Shown here one piece after another: positions 54,829-63,416 of a stretch of DNA of 64,000 nt. The first letter of the stretch is position 1. The number at the start of each line of letters is the position of its first letter. The position numbers and the translations under genes are program-made. The notes under the pieces are model-generated. The model saw nothing but the letters and a program-made list of their open reading frames with translations, was not told where the DNA came from and did no database searches. The stretch is from Planctomycetales bacterium (lineage in GTDB: Bacteria > Planctomycetota > Planctomycetia > Planctomycetales > Planctomycetaceae): positions 1-64,000 of the forward strand of contig JANQPT010000025.1 in NCBI GenBank assembly GCA_028285345.1, in the 5' to 3' direction.

Positions 54829-55013
54829 CCTCACGACCGTCGGCCCGAATTCGCATTTGCGGCTTTACGCTCATCTTGAGGCAATCCCGGCAATCTGGGA
54901 TATTCTCCGCGTTTCGTTCGCCGCGCGACCGTTTCATCTCGGTGATTGCGCGTCGATTCAAGAATTCCTGACGTCCGGCACCGCCGATTTTTGAGCCCTG
55001 GGAAATTCAGCCG

Positions 55014-57305
55014 TTGTTGGATCCCCCGTCAAAACCGCTGCTCGACCTGCTGTTCGAGTCAAACCTTTGCACTCCGCGCGACTTGCGGCGCTGCCGCAAG
55101 CGCGTGAAGCGTCTTGCGCATGATTTGCCGGCGTTCGACTCGGTTTGGATCGATGTTCTGCTGCAGACTCGACACCTGACGCCGTTTCAGGCACAGATTC
55201 TCGATTCGGGCGCGCCTGAGAAACTCATCATCGGCCCCTGCGTGTTGCTCAATCGTTTGGGCGGCGGAGACCGGGGAGAAACGTTTCTGGCCCGTCACAA
55301 GTCGAGCCGCAGAATCTGTGTACTGAAGTTGGTCAGTTCTCTCAACCAATTCTCGGAAGAGGAACTGACCGATCTCGAAAAAGTCACTGCGGATCTTGCC
55401 GGCTGGAACCATCCCGGCATCGCGGTCCCGCAAGTTTGTGATCGGTTGGAGACACAGCTTGTAATCGTTAGCCGTTACGTATCCGGACCCAAGCTCTCTG
55501 AATTGTTGGTCAGGCGCGGGCGTTTTCCCGCAGCGATTGTGGCAGAGATCGGGCGTCAATTATTGGATGGGCTGTGTGAGTTGCACGAACGCGGATTCGT
55601 TCATGGTGATATTCGACTGCACAACGTGCGGATTACCGACGTGGGCGTTCCAGTATTGATCGACGCCGCTTTGCGGCCGGTTCTCGAACGAGATCTGACG
55701 ATTCATACCGCGGCAGCTCCGGAACGATTTGACGGCATCGCACCGGAACTCATCGGCACAGATCGCGCACATCGTCCGGAGTCCGATTTTTATGCGCTCG
55801 GCTGCCTGCTCTGGCAATTGCTGGCTGGCCGGCCGCCCTATCCAGGAGGCGACCCCCTGGCCAAACTCGCGGCTCATCAAACGCGCACTATCTGCGATGT
55901 CCGTGAATGGGCTCCTGACACGCCGCCGACATTGGCCGAAGGCATACGCGCCCTCACGCACCCTGATCCGCTGCAGCGGCCTCACAGCCGGGCCGATGTC
56001 ATTCACGCGTTCGGCAGACCTAGCCGGCGCGGACGGGGCAAGATCGCACAGTTTGTCGCCGGGTTTCGATCTCCCGCCCGATTACCGGTTGAAAGGGCGT
56101 CTGTTTCCGCGGCAACGCGGTGGGCTCCGCTGTTTGTCTTGGTCTTCTGTCTCTCCGGGCTCGCGGCGTTTCTCTCCAATCAAGGCGCCCGCACAGTCGT
56201 GCTGGACATTGTGCACCGCTACGCCCCCGAACTGCCGGAGCTTACGACGCCGCGCGACAGCGAAGCGACGAGCGGCCAATCTGATGATCAGATAGCAGAG
56301 AATGACGCGACACAACAGTTGCGCGATCTGCCGCTGCCAACCGAGGGAGTGATCGAGTTGGATTCTCCCGGTCCGTACCGCGTCGCCGATCTCTCCGTCA
56401 CCGGTTCGCTCATCATTCGCGGCACGGCAACTCCCCCTCCCACAATACTGGTGAGTGCTTCCCCCTTGGTTGTCAGTGCTGAACAAATTCACCTGGAAAA
56501 CATTGAGTTGCGGTACCAATCCAGCGGTCGATCGCCACAGCCGGCGTCCGCATTGCTATTGGCCCAAAGTGATCGATTGACCCTGCACAACTGCACGTTT
56601 CGCACGCATGACCATTCGGCAGGTGATCGTTCCGGCAACTCACCGAGCGAGCGTCTCGCCGCGAAGCCGATTGCCGCCGGCTGGCGCAACCTGGGAATGG
56701 GGCCAGGTGGCACGGTTCAGATGGCCGATACGGTTTTTGTGGGACGTGGATCGGCGCTGCATATGTCGTCGGCCCCGGATCGGATCGACGCGAAAAACTG
56801 CCTGCGTCTGGGAACGGGGGCAATGTTCGTGATCGCCGACAAAACGACGCGAGGACGACCGCTTAAGATGAATTTGGATGCAATCACTTGTCGTAAATCC
56901 GGCCCGCTGCTGAACTGGCGGATCAAACCGGCTGCATCTACCGCAGGAAAGATCGATGTCACTGCCTCCAACTCCGTTTTTGAAACGGCAGACAGAAACG
57001 TACCGCTCATTGAGTTCCTGGGCGAAGAGTTGCATCCCCGGTGGGCGGAATTGGTCGAGTTGAGCGGGCTCGACACTTTGATTCCGCCGCAGACGAAACT
57101 CGCAGCTTGGGTCAATCAGCAGTCCGGCAAATCGCTCCCGTTGGATGAGCAGCAGCTACGGCTGGAAGGCGTGTTTGCAGTCCCATTCACATTTCAGGGC
57201 GACCTGAGCAACGACCCGGAGGATTCAGTGTTACGGGCCATTAACGCTCAGGTCTCGCGAAGGTCGGTTGAACTGCCCGGCTATCACATCCGCCGTGGCG
57301 ATTAA
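55014..57305 (+). CDS. Serine/threonine kinase-like protein fused to a membrane helix and beta-helix-type domain
   Basis: A 763-residue protein. Residues 70-320 are a Hanks-type kinase: G-loop LGGGDRGETFLA, Lys105 (ICVLKLV), catalytic HGDIRLHN (His197, Asp199, Asn204) in place of HRDLKPxN, and DAA (Asp217) in place of DFG; APELIG follows. A single membrane helix lies at about 368-385. The rest is an exported part with right-handed beta-helix-type strands (IHLENIELRYQSS, LTLHNCTFRTH). The start must be TTG at 55014 because no ATG or GTG lies between it and an upstream stop at 54969. It looks like a receptor kinase; activity is uncertain. Confidence 0.87.
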   Translation: MLDPPSKPLLDLLFESNLCTPRDLRRCRKRVKRLAHDLPAFDSVWIDVLLQTRHLTPFQAQILDSGAPEKLIIGPCVLLNRLGGGDRGETFLARHKSSRRICVLKLVSSLNQFSEEELTDLEKVTADLAGWNHPGIAVPQVCDRLETQLVIVSRYVSGPKLSELLVRRGRFPAAIVAEIGRQLLDGLCELHERGFVHGDIRLHNVRITDVGVPVLIDAALRPVLERDLTIHTAAAPERFDGIAPELIGTDRAHRPESDFYALGCLLWQLLAGRPPYPGGDPLAKLAAHQTRTICDVREWAPDTPPTLAEGIRALTHPDPLQRPHSRADVIHAFGRPSRRGRGKIAQFVAGFRSPARLPVERASVSAATRWAPLFVLVFCLSGLAAFLSNQGARTVVLDIVHRYAPELPELTTPRDSEATSGQSDDQIAENDATQQLRDLPLPTEGVIELDSPGPYRVADLSVTGSLIIRGTATPPPTILVSASPLVVSAEQIHLENIELRYQSSGRSPQPASALLLAQSDRLTLHNCTFRTHDHSAGDRSGNSPSERLAAKPIAAGWRNLGMGPGGTVQMADTVFVGRGSALHMSSAPDRIDAKNCLRLGTGAMFVIADKTTRGRPLKMNLDAITCRKSGPLLNWRIKPAASTAGKIDVTASNSVFETADRNVPLIEFLGEELHPRWAELVELSGLDTLIPPQTKLAAWVNQQSGKSLPLDEQQLRLEGVFAVPFTFQGDLSNDPEDSVLRAINAQVSRRSVELPGYHIRRGD

Positions 57306-57442
57306 ACAGAGCGGGGCGATTGCGCAATTCGTGCTTACCCGGCGTTGAACCGGCCCGCTCCCGCTGTTAGGATCGTCACAGAGTTCTCCCCGGCGGCGGT
57401 CGCTTCCCCTTACGGATTTCATCTCAGTGTGAGCCTGCGCAG

Positions 57443-58420
57443 ATGAGCACGGCAATACCAACCGATACGTCGATCAAACAGCGGTGGACGAAACGTCACT
57501 TGCTCGGATTGGAATACCTCTCCGCTGAAGAGATCACCATGATCTTGGACCAAGCGGCGGAGTTCAAACGCTTGGCGGAGCAGGGCGAAACCAAACTCGG
57601 CGTGCTCAGCGGAACCGTCGTGGCAAATCTGTTTTTTGAGCCGTCGACCCGGACGCGGACCAGTTTCGGCTTGGCCGCGAAACGGCTCAGCGCCGACACG
57701 GTGGAGTTCACCGCATCGGGCAGCAGTCTGGTGAAGGGAGAGACCTTCATCGACACGGCTCGCAATATTGAAGCAATGGGAGTCGACCAGGTCGTCGTCC
57801 GGCACAGCACGCCGGGAGCTCCCCATCTGTTGGCGCAACATTTAAACACCAGCGTCCTCAACGCCGGCGACGGCACGCACGAACATCCAACGCAAGCGCT
57901 GCTCGACATATTCACGATCCGCGAGCACCGCGGATCCTTGAAAGGGCTGACCGTCGCCCTGGTGGGTGACATCTCGCACAGCCGTGTGGCCCGCTCCAAC
58001 ATTTGGGGGCTGAAAAAACTCGGAGCCCGCGTGATCGTTTGCGGTCCGGCGACGTTGATCCCCAAACATGTGGAGCGGCTGGGCGTCGAAGTGGCGACAA
58101 ATCTGGACAAAGTCCTGCCCGAGTTGGACTGTATCAATCTGTTGCGAATTCAATTTGAGCGGCAGCGCGGCGGATTGTTTCCTTCGATCGCCGAATATGC
58201 CCATTTGTTCGGGATGAACGGCGAACGAATGAAACGCGCCAAAGATGACGTCGTGATTCTCGCCCCGGGTCCGATCAATCGCGGTGTTGAAATCACCCCG
58301 GACGTTGCGGACGGCAAGCATTCTGTGATTCTCGACCAAGTCACCAACGGGCTGCTGATTCGGATGGCATGTTTGTACTTGTTGCACGTGGACAAGGCGT
58401 CCGGCGAAACCGGAACGTGA
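57443..58420 (+). CDS. pyrB: Aspartate carbamoyltransferase catalytic subunit
   Basis: The first committed step of pyrimidine synthesis. The 325-residue protein shows the carbamoyl-phosphate motif [33 protein letters not shown], the [14 protein letters not shown] block and the C-terminal [22 protein letters not shown] polar N-terminal extension of about 20 residues recalls PyrB of the Pseudomonas type, which pairs with an inactive PyrC-like partner. The gene is followed after 120 bp by a dihydroorotase-like gene. No pyrI is seen. Confidence 0.96.
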   Translation: MSTAIPTDTSIKQRWTKRHLLGLEYLSAEEITMILDQAAEFKRLAEQGETKLGVLSGTVVANLFFEPSTRTRTSFGLAAKRLSADTVEFTASGSSLVKGETFIDTARNIEAMGVDQVVVRHSTPGAPHLLAQHLNTSVLNAGDGTHEHPTQALLDIFTIREHRGSLKGLTVALVGDISHSRVARSNIWGLKKLGARVIVCGPATLIPKHVERLGVEVATNLDKVLPELDCINLLRIQFERQRGGLFPSIAEYAHLFGMNGERMKRAKDDVVILAPGPINRGVEITPDVADGKHSVILDQVTNGLLIRMACLYLLHVDKASGETGT

Positions 58421-58452
58421 TCGACAGCGGCGAAGATGGAACGGGAGGCCGT

Positions 58453-58504
58453 TTCAACTCCCGATTTCAAAAGCTGAAGGCGCGGCACGGATGCGGGAGT
58501 TGAA
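58453..58504 (+). promoter_or_regulatory. Hairpin between pyrB and the pyrC-like gene
   Basis: TTCAACTCCCG (58453-58463) pairs exactly with CGGGAGTTGAA (58494-58504) around a 30-nt loop. It lies in the pyrB-pyrC gap, 36 nt before the second start codon. It has no T-run, so it would act on mRNA processing or translation, not as a simple terminator. Confidence 0.5.
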
Positions 58505-58540
58505 GTCGCGATTTGAAGCGGCTTGGAGAGAGACGAAGAT

Positions 58541-59815
58541 ATGACAGTCACAGTGATTCGTGGAGGGAGAGTGATCGACCCCAGTCGGGAGATCGACACC
58601 GTCACGGATCTGGTTCTGCAGGACGATAAAATCTTGGGCATCGACGTAACGGTCGCTGACCCCGATCATGTGATCGAAGCCGAAGGGAAGATCGTCAGTC
58701 CGGGCTTGATCGACATGCACGTCAGTCTCCGCGAACCGGGCTTCGAAGAAGATGAAATGATCGCCACCGGCGCATCGGCCGCCTTGGCGGGTGGGATTAC
58801 GAGCGTCGCCTGTATGCCCGATACTCATCCGGTCGTCGACAACCGTGCCGCGGCGGAGTTCGTCATGTTGCAGGCGGCCCGCGCCGGGTTTGCCAATGTG
58901 TTCCCCGTCGGCGCTGTGACAAAAGATTGCGCGGGCGAGGAACTCGCGGAAATCGGCCAACTGGTCGAGGGAGGAGTCGTCGCCTTCTCAGACGCGACCA
59001 AGCCGGTCGCTAACGCCGAAACAATGCGCCGCGCGCTTGAGTACTGCGGGATGTTCGACCGCCCCATCTTCAGCCATCCGCAAGTCCCCGAGTTGGTCAA
59101 GGGGGGCGTGATGCACGAAGGGTTTGTGTCGACCGAACTCGGGCTGCGGGGGATGCCCTCCGCCGCCGAAGATATTTTCGTCGGCCGCGATATCGCGTTG
59201 GCGGAGGTCACCGGGGGCCGTGTCCACCTGCAAACAATTTCCAGCAAAGGGAGCATCGACCAAATTCGCCGCGCCAAACAGGCCGGCATTCACGTGACCG
59301 CCGAAGTCACGCCCCACCATTTCACGCTCCTCGATGAGCGTCTTCGTACGTTTCATCCGAACTACAAAGTCAATCCGCCGCTCAGAACCCAGGATCATGT
59401 CGCCGCCTGCATCAACGGTTTGCAGGATGGGACGATCGACGCCATCTGCTCCGATCATCAGCCGTACGCGCCGGAAAAAAAGATGCGAGAACTGGACCTC
59501 GTCCCGTTTGGGGTTTCAGGGCTGGAGACGTTGTTGCCGATCTGCGTGACGAGCTTGATCGAACCGGGCCATCTCGACTGGCCGCAACTGCTCTCGAAAC
59601 TGACTCTTGGTCCAGCAGCCATTCTGGGGATCGACAAAGGGACGCTGGCAGAGGGCGCCGATGCCGACGTGACGGTCATCGACCCCACATCGCCCTGGAC
59701 GATCGACGCCGCACAGTTTCGATCCCTCGGCCGCAATACGCCGTTTGACAGGTGGGAGGTGCGCGGCCGCGCGCAGGCCGTATTGGTGGGCGGCCGAATT
59801 GTGCATCAGCTCTAA
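58541..59815 (+). CDS. pyrC: Dihydroorotase-like protein with a degenerate metal site
   Basis: A 424-residue type-I dihydroorotase homologue. The usual HxH of the DxHVHLREPG motif reads DMHVSLREPG (His60, Ser62; codon 58724-58726), so one zinc ligand is missing. Other ligands look kept: Asp in VVAFSDATKPV, His in FSHPQV, His in EVTPHHFTL and Asp in CSDHQPYAPEKK (normally ATDHAPH). GGAGAGAG precedes the ATG at 58541. It could be weakly active or, as with the Pseudomonas PyrC', a non-catalytic partner of PyrB. Confidence 0.9.
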   Translation: MTVTVIRGGRVIDPSREIDTVTDLVLQDDKILGIDVTVADPDHVIEAEGKIVSPGLIDMHVSLREPGFEEDEMIATGASAALAGGITSVACMPDTHPVVDNRAAAEFVMLQAARAGFANVFPVGAVTKDCAGEELAEIGQLVEGGVVAFSDATKPVANAETMRRALEYCGMFDRPIFSHPQVPELVKGGVMHEGFVSTELGLRGMPSAAEDIFVGRDIALAEVTGGRVHLQTISSKGSIDQIRRAKQAGIHVTAEVTPHHFTLLDERLRTFHPNYKVNPPLRTQDHVAACINGLQDGTIDAICSDHQPYAPEKKMRELDLVPFGVSGLETLLPICVTSLIEPGHLDWPQLLSKLTLGPAAILGIDKGTLAEGADADVTVIDPTSPWTIDAAQFRSLGRNTPFDRWEVRGRAQAVLVGGRIVHQL

Positions 59816-59822
59816 CCACGCA

Positions 59823-60404
59823 ATGTCCCAGCAATACTTGATCATCGATGGTTACAATCTGCTGCACGGCGCCGGTTTGGCCCGCCCGCAGTACGGACCC
59901 GGCGATCTGGAGCGTTGTCGGCACAAACTGCTCAGGGCTCTCGCGTCTCGGCTGACAGCCGAAGAGCGGAAACTTACCACAATCGTGTTTGATGCTTGGG
60001 ATCCGCCGCCGGAGCGCGAGCGAGTCTTTCACTTCGAAGAGATGCACGTGCAATTCGCCGAAGCGCCGGGAGAGGCGGACGCGGTGATTGAAGAGTTGAT
60101 CGCCCTCCACAGTGCGCCCAAACAATTGACGGTCGTCTCCGGCGACCGCCGTCTACAAGTGGCCGCGAAACGGCGCAAAGCCCGTTTTCAGGACAGCGAA
60201 ACGTGGTACCAGCAACTGGACCGCCGCGAGTTCGCTGACCAGCAAGTGAAATCTGAGCCAACAGCCCGCGAGCGGGAGTTGACCCAGCAAGAAACCGAAT
60301 ATTGGCTGGGTGTCTTTGGCGATGTCGACCAAATCGCTGATGACGACGCGTCGTCAGCGCGGCAGGGACTGCCGGAGGTCATCGACGATGACGAATTCGA
60401 CTGA
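59823..60404 (+). CDS. NYN-domain (YacP-type) putative ribonuclease
   Basis: About 193 residues starting MSQQYLIIDGYNLLHGAG, the opening of the YacP-like NYN (PIN-fold) domain. Conserved acidic residues for metal binding appear in LIIDGYN, IVFDAWDPP, EAPGEADAVIEELI and VVSGDRRLQVAAKRR. It is related to Rae1/YacP, which cleaves RNA on ribosomes, and to other NYN nucleases; the RNA target is unknown. The start at 59823 lies 8 bp after the pyrC-like stop, so the genes are probably co-transcribed. The C-terminal acidic tail is variable. Confidence 0.87.
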   Translation: MSQQYLIIDGYNLLHGAGLARPQYGPGDLERCRHKLLRALASRLTAEERKLTTIVFDAWDPPPERERVFHFEEMHVQFAEAPGEADAVIEELIALHSAPKQLTVVSGDRRLQVAAKRRKARFQDSETWYQQLDRREFADQQVKSEPTARERELTQQETEYWLGVFGDVDQIADDDASSARQGLPEVIDDDEFD

Positions 60405-60419
60405 CGACACGACTCGTGA

Positions 60420-62147
60420 TTAGCAACGGCGTCGGCAATGATGCCAGAAGACCCACTTGCGCCGGCATTCCTGTACGGGAATCGGATTCAGCCGGAATTC
60501 TTCGATGATTTGGCTGGTCATCTCTGACAGTTGACCATGCTCCGCAACACTGATTTTGTCGCGGGCCAGGGCGAAATCGATCCGGAATTGGTAGACCTTG
60601 AGCAAGCGAATGACTGCCCGCGTCCGGCCGTTTTGTTTGCCGACCAGGTAGTCGGCAAAGTTGAGCGGCCGCGTCAGGAATCGCTCCCAGCGCCGCGAAA
60701 GACCGAGTTCTTTCGTCGCTTCTTTAAGGTCGGAAATCTCGAACTTTTCGTCGCTGACCGTACGCTCGAAGTCGGCTGTGAAGTCTCCGCCCGCAAGGTG
60801 ATTGCCGGCCAAGTCCGTCACGCCGCCGCTGCCGTCCTGGCTCGCGTCATCTCCATCGATCACCAGCCGAAACAGACCGTCGGCCAGCACCGTCGAGGCA
60901 AGCACCGTAGCTTGGTTGGTCGACGGGTCAAATGTCACTGACTGAACTGCGACTTCAGTTTCATCACCGTCGTTAAACGGATCGCCGTCACCGTTGGCAT
61001 CGCCGTTCGCTCTCAAGATGCGGTAGTTGGCGACGTCTTCCACCGTCGCGGGATCGAGATCGTCGTGTTCAAATTGCACGACAAATGTCTGATTGTCGGG
61101 CTGCAATTCGGCCGACTCGATCACCGGAGGTTCAGTATCGGTGACCACCGGAGGCGTTTCATACGACAAATCCAACGTCACGCTGCTTGGCCCGGTGTTA
61201 CTCACCAGCGAAGAGGGCCGGAGTGTGAACGTGATCGTCCCATCGGCGGCCAGCGTTTCCAGCAACGACTGCGGCAAGACGATTGTGATCGTCGATTCGG
61301 CATGGTCGACGCCGCCGTTAATGAAGATGTGGTCGAGCAGTATGCCTTCGGCGCGTAGCTCCAAGTTCTCCAACGTGCTGCTGAGATCGCCCACCGCACG
61401 AATCGTGAGTGTGCCGTCGCCGCCCGGCGTCGGAACGTTGGTGAGATCGAACGTGAGCAAATTTGGAAAGAACAGCGTGTTCGTCTGCGTCTGACTGACG
61501 GAGAAGACCTCTCCTCCGGAACTCTCGACCGACCGGACTTCAATATCGTCGAGGAACCAATCGTCGAGATCAACGGCGTTGCTGTTGCCGGTTGCGCGAA
61601 ATCGGAATTGGAAATTCTGGTGTAAGGCTTCTTGGGGCAGCAGAGTCGTCTGGTGGGCGAATTCATTCAGGTTCGGCCCGTTGCCGACCTTGCGGTCAAA
61701 TTCGACCCAGTTCCCGGACGCGTCGCGAAACTCGACGACCAAATCGTTGCCCGATTCCGGCATGTTGCCGCCGCCGCCGCGCTGAAACAGATAGGTCAAC
61801 GTCACGCGCGAATGGCCGCTCAAATCGATCACAGCCGATTCCAGTACATCGCCTGTACCGGTGTTGCCGTTGATCCGGGCGGCATAAGGAGCCGACGGTT
61901 CGCCGATGCCGACGTCGTCGATCGTGGCGTTTTGAACGCCGGCCCAGTTCGCAGCGTCAAAAGCGGTTTGGTCGAACGTGTCACTGAACAGCGTTGAGGA
62001 CAAGACCACTCGAGATTCGAGCGATTCGACGTTCAATTCCCTGGGTTTGTTGCCCGTTCGTTTTTCTTTTGATGACGCCGACTGTCCTGCGGGTCGCGAG
62101 AACAATGTTGCAGCCGACCCGTTTCCTTGATTCCACACCAGCGACAT
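60420..62147 (-). CDS. Exported LEPR-XLL-type protein with beta-sandwich domains
   Basis: About 575 residues from the ATG at 62147, which has a GGAGGGG site just upstream; a longer frame extends to 62324. Residues 41-51 (ESLESRVVLSS) are a LEPR-XLL-type motif. A jelly-roll-like region of about 120 residues follows (LVVEFRDASGNWVEFDRKVG, FQFRFRATGNS), then Ig-like strands with TDTEPPVIESAELQPDNQTF and ANGDGDPFNDGDET (dockerin/Ca-like repeats). The last 90 residues are basic and helical, ending HHCRRRC. It is presumably surface-exposed. It converges with the NYN gene. Confidence 0.82.
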   Translation of the reverse strand: MSLVWNQGNGSAATLFSRPAGQSASSKEKRTGNKPRELNVESLESRVVLSSTLFSDTFDQTAFDAANWAGVQNATIDDVGIGEPSAPYAARINGNTGTGDVLESAVIDLSGHSRVTLTYLFQRGGGGNMPESGNDLVVEFRDASGNWVEFDRKVGNGPNLNEFAHQTTLLPQEALHQNFQFRFRATGNSNAVDLDDWFLDDIEVRSVESSGGEVFSVSQTQTNTLFFPNLLTFDLTNVPTPGGDGTLTIRAVGDLSSTLENLELRAEGILLDHIFINGGVDHAESTITIVLPQSLLETLAADGTITFTLRPSSLVSNTGPSSVTLDLSYETPPVVTDTEPPVIESAELQPDNQTFVVQFEHDDLDPATVEDVANYRILRANGDANGDGDPFNDGDETEVAVQSVTFDPSTNQATVLASTVLADGLFRLVIDGDDASQDGSGGVTDLAGNHLAGGDFTADFERTVSDEKFEISDLKEATKELGLSRRWERFLTRPLNFADYLVGKQNGRTRAVIRLLKVYQFRIDFALARDKISVAEHGQLSEMTSQIIEEFRLNPIPVQECRRKWVFWHHCRRRC

Positions 62148-62578
62148 GAGCCCCTCCACATTGATTATGCGGGTCTCACAGGGACTGGATCGTCCGAAAC
62201 GGCCGAGGGAAGAGCATCTTCCGACGGTCCGTAACCCCGTGAACTTTATCGGAAAAGTAATACCGTCCGTGGACGTCTCGTTTCCGATGCGAGAGGCGGC
62301 ATCGACAATCTTCGGCGTCTTCAAACACTAGCTTACGGAATTTTTTGTGGCAAACAGTTTCGCTTCTCAAATCGCAAAGAAAGTCAACTTTTCCCTGAGC
62401 AGATGACACGTGGGGCGGTTCGGCGGCGGGGACCGGCATTGGTTGTTTCCACAAAGCACGCCGCCGGAATCTTTGCCTCGACATCCCCTGATATGCTATC
62501 ATCACGGAATCTTACTGATTGTGGTATTCGTGTCACTGCCGATTCGGCGCGTTCCCTTCCACGGCGCTCGATGACAAA
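62148..62578. other. Divergent intergenic region
   Basis: Promoters for the LEPR-XLL-type gene (minus) and the lipoprotein gene (plus) should lie here. A CGATGC/GCATCG stem is near 62285-62305. On the plus side TTGCCT (62473-62478), an 18-nt spacer and TATCAT (62497-62502, preceded by TGC) form a possible promoter. No GEMM motif is seen here. Confidence 0.4.
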
Positions 62579-63385
62579 ATGATCTCATTCAAGTCTCAGA
62601 CACCGGCATTCCGCACACGTCAATCGCTTTATTGCGCGATCGTGTCGGCAATCTGCTTGTTTGCTGCGGGCTGCGGCTCCGCAAAGTACGAGGAACGCCT
62701 CGGCGCAACCGCAAAAATGTTCAACCACCAACACGAGTTGGACGAGCATCTGCAAGACTGGTACGAAGACGAAATGTCCATCGTTCGTATCCGCCCGCCG
62801 CGCGGATTCGGCAACATCCCCGAGCCGAAGCCTGTCGAAGCGGACGACGGCACAATGGAGTATCCGCCGCTGGATGGACGGCAGCCTCCCTTCTTAAACG
62901 AAGAACTGCCCGGCATGGTGGCCGCCTGGAAATCGGAAGTGACCGCCGAAGATATGAGCGGCACCGCGTATTTGTACATCCTGAGCGATCTGGCAATGAG
63001 CGGCGACGAGGAGCTCGGTTTTCGCGATGCCGTGTTGGACGTTCTCGACCGTGATTTGGACACCGACCTCAGCGGATCCTCATTTAACCAGATGGCCTAT
63101 CCACAAGACAGCAGCCAAGGATACGTCCGGCCGGTGGTTTATGAGGAGGAAACGGTCGTTCCCGAAGGGCTGGTCAACGAACTGCCGACTGAGTTCACGA
63201 TCTACATGCACGAGACCGACGCCGCGCAGCTCTGTCTGATCTTTGTGATGCCCGAAAAAGCCAACTCGGCGCAAGCGATGCTGGATCGACTCCGATTCAG
63301 TCTTGAAACACTTGAGGTCGTTGGCGGGAGCGACTCGTCAGGTGACGGCGAGTCCGGCGAAAAGAGAGGCGGCGGCGGCTTTTAG
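62579..63385 (+). CDS. Lipoprotein of unknown function
   Basis: About 268 residues from the ATG at 62579. A signal peptide ends in a lipobox (CLFAAGC, then GSAKYEE). The mature protein is acidic and soluble (EHLQDWYEDEMSIVRIRPPRGFGNIPEP, LNEELPGMVAAWKSEV, IYMHETDAAQLCLIFVMP), with a short Gly/Ser-rich C-terminus (KRGGGGF). An in-frame earlier start (62519) gives no clean signal. I recognise no domain; it seems to be a planctomycete-type envelope lipoprotein. Confidence 0.75.
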   Translation: MISFKSQTPAFRTRQSLYCAIVSAICLFAAGCGSAKYEERLGATAKMFNHQHELDEHLQDWYEDEMSIVRIRPPRGFGNIPEPKPVEADDGTMEYPPLDGRQPPFLNEELPGMVAAWKSEVTAEDMSGTAYLYILSDLAMSGDEELGFRDAVLDVLDRDLDTDLSGSSFNQMAYPQDSSQGYVRPVVYEEETVVPEGLVNELPTEFTIYMHETDAAQLCLIFVMPEKANSAQAMLDRLRFSLETLEVVGGSDSSGDGESGEKRGGGGF

Positions 63386-63416
63386 TCGCGATCCAGCGAA
63401 CGCGAATTTGCGATCG

